From assembly GCA_030272155.1 (NCBI GenBank), contig CP126195.1, positions 4,385,001-4,449,000 on the forward strand: 64,000 nucleotides of DNA. The letters are read 5' to 3'. Shown here in pieces: positions 58,959 to 64,000 of this stretch. The notes beneath the pieces were generated by a model. That model was not told the origin of the DNA. It did not search any database and saw only the letters and a list, made by a program, of their open reading frames with translations. A program made the position numbers and the translations under genes. The first letter of the stretch is position 1. Each line of letters opens with the position of its first letter. Origin of the DNA: Tetradesmus obliquus (lineage: Eukaryota > Chlorophyta > Chlorophyceae > Sphaeropleales > Scenedesmaceae).

Positions 58959-61900
58959 TCAGAACTCCTCCTGCGAGTCGGCAGCCGCGTGGCTCTCCGC
59001 CCACTCCCGTGCATTCTGGAACAGCTTGAGCCAAGGCGCAGGGCCCTTTGGCTCCAGGCCAATGTCCTGAGGGTAGTATGGCAGCTGCCATGTGAGGAAG
59101 CAGCGCTCAGGGTGGGGCATCATTGCCAGGTGGCGGCCGTCTGCACTGCACAGCGCTGCAATGCCCAGAGGGGAGCCGTTGGGGTTGAAGGGGTAGGCCT
59201 CTGTGGGTGTGCCCTGCGCGTCAACATACCTGCAGCAGCAGAAAAGGACAGGGAAGGAGAGCACAGACGGGGACATGCACAGGGCAGGGATAGTGAGCAA
59301 GCATGGTGCGATTGATAGGGTGGGCAGCGGTGTTGCTGCTATCATTGTGTATGGAAGATGGTGCCACGCCGCTGCTGCCGTGCCTCAGTCGAGCGAACCA
59401 GTTGTGTCTGTCAGCAGCAGGCGGCACTCCCATGCCGCCAGCCGGCTCAGCTCTCAACAACGATTGGGTTGTTCCTCACAGGCAGGCAGCAGCCAGGCGA
59501 GGTGGCTCAGATGCACTAGCACATGCTAAAACCTCTGCAAACTGCATGTTCACATGCAGCAGCTGCACTTTCCTGATGGGCAGCACAGCTCAACCCACAC
59601 AACACACATGCACAAATGTCAGCTGGTGAACCGGACACCAGGCATGCACAACTCACAATGAACCACACGGCCAGGCCGTTTCACGCAGCAGATCCTACCC
59701 AGCCAAAAAAAGCATGCATTGCATCAGCTTGCAGGCAGAGGGTTGGGCTGCTGCAGGTGAAGTCCCCAGGCAGGGTTCTCGCCAGAGCAGCAACCCTCTG
59801 CATTCAAGCTGCTGAACGCCCAGCAGGGTGCTCTACACAGTATGCGGCCTAGGTAACGAACAACATAGCAAACACAGTTGATGCGAAGCAAACAGCACGG
59901 CAAGCGCTGTGACTTTCGCCAGGCTCCTCTGCTCAAAGAGTTTCAGCAACCAGCATGGCAACAAGGTAAACATGGCGACGGGCAAGCAACGCCAAGTGCT
60001 CCAGGACAAGGGCCTCTTGCTGGGCTGGCTGGTGTAGCACTGGTTGATCTTTGCTGCAGCACACTCTTAAGCGCCATTGCAGGCGACAAGATCACTTCAG
60101 GATGTGCTGCAGCAAAACTAAAACAGTGTTACACAAGCCAGCCCAGCAACAAGCCGTCCACTGCCGATCAGCTGGCTCTGCTGGGGTGCCTGGGCTACAC
60201 CAGGCCTGCAACCACATCCCTCATCAGGGGTTGCGCTGTTGCACGTGGACCCTTCCCCCTACATCCCAACCCTCTGCAGGCAAGCTGCTGCATGCCCAGT
60301 CACTGCGCAAAACAAAGCATGCGACCTAGGTAACATCCAAAACAGTCACCACCACTGATGCGAAGCAAGCAGCATCGATATACAATGAGAGAACAGTAGG
60401 CTGCGCCCCACCAGCTTACAAGCAGGAGGTCAGGCTAGCACAGGTCATCGCTGACTATGCTGCGCATGACCTCCTGCATGCAAGCTGCTGGACCTGCTGC
60501 AAGAGCAGCACACAGCTTCCAGGTCAATCAACCGCGCCACAAGGGTAACCACACCATGCCCCCCCCCCACAAGACCACTCGACACTCCAAGCTCTTCCTG
60601 CAACATGTCAACACCACACGACATTTCACACACCAAACCCAGGGGTAACAGCAGCAAGTACACCAAAGTCGCATACATAAACACACAGAAACAACCACTG
60701 GCGACTGTCCCTCACCTGATAGGAGCCAGCTTCTTGTCCAGCACTGCTGCCTGCACTGCAGGCTCAGGGAACAGCACCTGGCCCTCCCCGTGTGCAGCCC
60801 ACACGCCAATGGTGGAGCCACCCATGCCAGCCAGCCACAGGCTGGGAGAGTCGTCAGCGATCTGAACGTTGATCCAGCGGCTCTCAAACCTGCGGCGCAC
60901 CACACCAGGATACATGTAAGGTTTAGCGCACGCGCATGAAACAACAAACAGGTGCGAGAGATCAGGGCAAGAGTGCAAGCTAGCTAGTTTGTGCAAGCTA
61001 GCTAATTTGTGCTGCTGCAGCCCTACATATGCACCAACCTCACCTGCCCAGATCACACGTGAGCGGAAGGCAGGATGCAAGGAGGCTGAAGCTACATGGC
61101 AACTGGCTAACTACTTGCGGCCGCTGCAGCGTTGTGTGCCGCCTCACCTGCCGGACTTGTTGTGCACGAAGCGCGGCTGCTGCAGGTCCTGCAGCTGTGC
61201 CGCCACGCCTCCCTCCTTGGCTGCTGTGGCGGGCACCCAGCCCAGCAGCGCCATCAGCTGGCAGCCGTTGCAGATGCCCAGGCTGAAGGTGTCAGGCCTG
61301 CGATGTGGTGACATTCAAATATAGCACAGCGGGCAGCATACATGTCAGCAGCTGTTTGCAGCATGCACAGGCTCAAGGCTGTGCATTTGTCGAGGCTGGT
61401 GAAGCATGCAGCAGCACAGGACGTGCCTGACGTATCATGTGCCTCACTCGCCAACCCAGCAACACGCCGCAGATCCACACCATCAACAGAGCACACCTAG
61501 AGCATGCAGCGCAGCACCCGCAGCAGCGCACCCACCTGTTGTAGAAGTCCTGGAACTGCTGCAGCACCTTGTCGTTGAAGCGGATGGTGCCCGCCCAGCC
61601 CTTGGCGCTGTCCAGCACGTCAGCGTAGGAGAAGCCGCCCACAAAGATGATGCCACGGAAGCTGTCCAGCTGTGCGCGGCCTGCAGGAGACAGCAAAAGG
61701 TCAACAGATGTTGAGTGACATGTTATTTGCGTTTGTATGGAGAAGCTTGAAAGCGACACGGCACTCATAGCAGGATTTATGGTTGCAGCCGTTGATGGCC
61801 GAGTCGTGTACAAGGCTGCGGTCAGCACCAGAAGACACCTGTCACCTATCCACTTCTGATTGAAGACAATCCTTCACCGCCAACCACCAACCCGATGTCG

Positions 61901-64000
61901 GCTGAGCTCTGCTCACCTGCAATGAGGTCACTCATGGTGATGTCCCACGGCTCCATGCCAGCTGCATACACGGCAGCAGCCATCTCACGGTCGCCGTTGC
62001 TGCCCTCCTCACGGATGACCGCCACGCGCACCTGCGCGGCAGCATAAGCAGCAGTAAAAGTCAGAAACTGCAACAATATTTAACAGCCGCTGCACGTGGA
62101 ACTGATTGCAAGCACCGAGGCTGCCTCCAGTGGCAACCAGGATGCTGCAGACCGGCTGCTGCTTGCTACACAACAGGACCAGCACCAGCAGCAGTGGCAG
62201 AGCCCCAGCTGCATGACAGCACAGCGCTGCAGGCCCACCTTGTCTGCGCTGCTCATCTTGTCAGCGGGGGTGAAGCTGGGAGTAAAGGGCAGCGTCCACT
62301 TGGGCGCGGTCCTGCCCTTGAGTCCAGACTGCTCCTCGTCAACGCACTCCTCAGCAGCCTGCAGCAGCAGCAATGACAGATTGTCAACGCACATCTCTGG
62401 CTCAAAACCATGGTGCAGCGATTGAACCGAATATAGATGCTGCAGGAGCTGCTGTGTCCATGATACCAGACAACGCTGCGTAGGACAGGCAGCAGCTACT
62501 GACTGACCCACAACTCATCACAGCAAACACTTTTACAGACTCAAACAAACACAAGAGCCGCACCTGCAGCCGCTCCAGTGCGAAGCTGGTCTCCTCCCAC
62601 ACGTCGCGCAGCGCAGTTGTGTTGCCGCCCAGCACCGCCTCGCCGCCCACATGCAGCTCCACAGTCTGCTCTGGCAGCACCTTTCCGATGATGCTGCAGG
62701 GCACGCCTGCCTGGTTGAACAGGCTGCTGGCCAGTGCTGCATTGTCTGGTGACACCTCAAGGACAAGGCCCAGCTCCTCGGCAAAGAGAGCAGCAAAGGG
62801 AGCCAGCTCCGGGGATGCTGCTGCTGCTGGGGTTGGCAGGTCCACGCTGATGCCGCAGTTGCCTGATGTGAAGCAGCAGCAGCAGCAGCAGCAAAGCGGG
62901 GAAGAATAGGGGAGTCAGCAGAGTCGAGGGATGCTGCTGGGGTAGGCGAGTCCACGCTGATGCTGCAGTTGCCTGATGTATTGTGACATGATGATGCAGC
63001 AGCAGCAGCCAAGTAGGCAAGGCAAGTGAGGGTGGCAAGGCATGGTGACAGTGTAGTGATCAGCAGAGGCAGCAGCAACAGCATGTGTACAGCCAACAAG
63101 GCATGGTGACAGTGGAGTGATCAGCAGAGGCAGCAGCAACAGCATGTGTACAGCCAACAAGGCATGGTGACAGTGGAGTGATCAGCAGAGGCAGCAGCAA
63201 CAGCATGTGTACAGCCAACAGGCGAAGGGACGCTTCCATGCCGGCCAGCTGTAGTTGCGGCTGGCAGCCATGCACAGACCAGCCACGAAGTAACCGGGGC
63301 CACATTGCAACAGGGCAACTGCGCGAGGACCAAAACAAGGTATGGCAGCGCTGGGGGCAGCGGCTGCAGGCGTGTGTGCTGCAGCCGACTGCTGCCCCCA
63401 AACGCGACAGCTGTGCTCTAGGCGGGAGTAAGCGCTGCGTCATGCCACGGGTATTGACATGCGAGTGACTCTAGGTGTCCGCCAGACCAGACCATCAACA
63501 GGCTGCACCTGGTGGGTGCAACACACAAACATACAAAACACAGCACACAGTACCAGTTGGCTCTTCCTGCTGCCCTGCGCGAGTGTTGAGTACGCTGCAG
63601 CGCCTGATTGCCACACAGTGACATGGCTGCTATCAACTTGCACAGAACAAGCCACAAATACATCCACAACACCATCCTACCTGCAAAGGCCATCTCCAGC
63701 AGCGTTGTGGCAATGCCGCCGTCACTGATGTCATGCCCTGCCGACACCAGCCCCTGGTCGATCAGCGACTGCACAGCACCCCACGCAGCCTTCAGCTGCC
63801 CTGGCTGCACATCCGGGCAATCGTCACCGATCTGATTGTACGCCTGCGCAAGCGCGCTGCCGCCCAGCCGCCGGGCCCCTGGCACTGATGCCAGGTCAAC
63901 ATGCAGCAGCACGCCGCCAGCCGCCGCCAGCTTCAGATCAGGTGTGACGACCTTGGTGATGTCTGGGCAGCCCACGTAGGCTGAGACGACCAGGTTGCCT
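58959..64000 (-). CDS. PUR4: Phosphoribosylformylglycinamidine synthase (5' part beyond window)
   Basis: It catalyses the fourth step of de novo purine synthesis (FGAR + Gln + ATP to FGAM); in plants it is in plastids and mitochondria. C-terminal exons, all in phase: 63681-64000 and beyond, 62564-62862, 62239-62358, 61917-62031, 61536-61680, 61148-61297, 60716-60889, 58959-59229. Synthetase-domain landmarks: VVSAYVGCPDITKVVTPDLK, QGLVSAGHDISDGGIATTLL. The C-terminal glutaminase domain (class I amidotransferase, PurQ-like) starts near 62031 with VRVAVIREEGSNGDREMAAA. It has the catalytic Cys in LGICNGCQLM (codon 61261-61263) and the His/Glu of MMPHPERCF (His codon 59112-59114). The protein ends WAESHAAADSQEEF. 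All visible catalytic residues are present. The N-terminal half and the start lie beyond the right edge. Confidence 0.95.
59842..60374. repeat. Duplicated segment within a PUR4 intron
   Basis: A stretch of about 55 bp containing GCGGCCTAGGTAAC ... TTGATGCGAAGCAAACAGCA at 59842-59898 recurs with changes at 60320-60374 (GCGACCTAGGTAAC ... CTGATGCGAAGCAAGCAGCA). The flanks are also loosely similar. The copies lie in the last intron (59230-60715). Confidence 0.6.
62928..62985 (-). repeat. Duplicated exon edge inside PUR4
   Basis: This stretch repeats the 5' edge of the exon starting at 62862 and its acceptor (TCCACGCTGATGC, GCAGTTGCCTGATGT in both), about 110 bp upstream on the coding strand. 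It has the same arrangement as the duplications seen in SEC5 and the oxidoreductase gene. Confidence 0.75.
63038..63220. repeat. Tandem repeat, 3 x 61 bp
   Basis: Three head-to-tail copies of a 61-bp unit (AAGGCATGGTGACAGTGGAG ... CATGTGTACAGCCAAC) lie in a PUR4 intron; only the first differs, at one base. Confidence 0.9.

Overview
This window is nuclear DNA of a green alga (Chlorophyta, most likely Chlorophyceae). The evidence is intron-dense genes with GTGAG/GTGCG/GTGGG donors, pervasive CAG/CTG runs, chloroplast-type leader peptides, plant-like plastid proteins (an LPA3-like DUF1995 protein and a plant-type FAD oxidoreductase), and TGTAA near 3' ends. No prokaryotic features are present. 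The species cannot be named from sequence alone.

Layout. (1) 1-12748, minus: the 5' part of a giant gene with at least 34 exons, encoding a multi-pass membrane protein with PAS domains of the Dictyostelium TmcB type; it runs off the left edge. (2) 13449-35019, minus: a 14-exon FAD/NAD(P)-binding oxidoreductase, CRTISO-like (family of Arabidopsis At1g57770), with about 603 predicted residues. Its last intron is about 15.5 kb and is packed with head-to-tail, 5'-truncated non-LTR retrotransposons on the plus strand, plus two tRNA-His-like sequences. A MITE-like element with 20-bp inverted ends sits in another intron. (3) 35706-45246, minus: exocyst subunit Sec5, 17 exons, with many partial duplications of its own exon edges inside its introns. 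(4) 45990-52844: three paralogous, unnamed small proteins with a polymerase-beta-type nucleotidyltransferase fold (NTase1 minus, NTase2 plus, NTase3 minus). NTase1 has the full active-site signature, NTase2 has the signature but a frameshift, and NTase3 has lost the signature. (5) 54365-57513, minus: LPA3-like DUF1995 plastid protein. (6) 58959-64000, minus: phosphoribosylformylglycinamidine synthase (purine synthesis), running off the right edge.

The genes do not form one pathway; they are ordinary housekeeping, plastid and trafficking genes. The unusual content is the nested retroelement cluster inside an apparently intact gene, the local NTase family with one active-looking and two decayed members, and a recurrent pattern of splice-junction duplications. 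Exon boundaries were assigned by reading splice sites, keeping phase and matching recalled family sequences. No alignment or RNA evidence was available.
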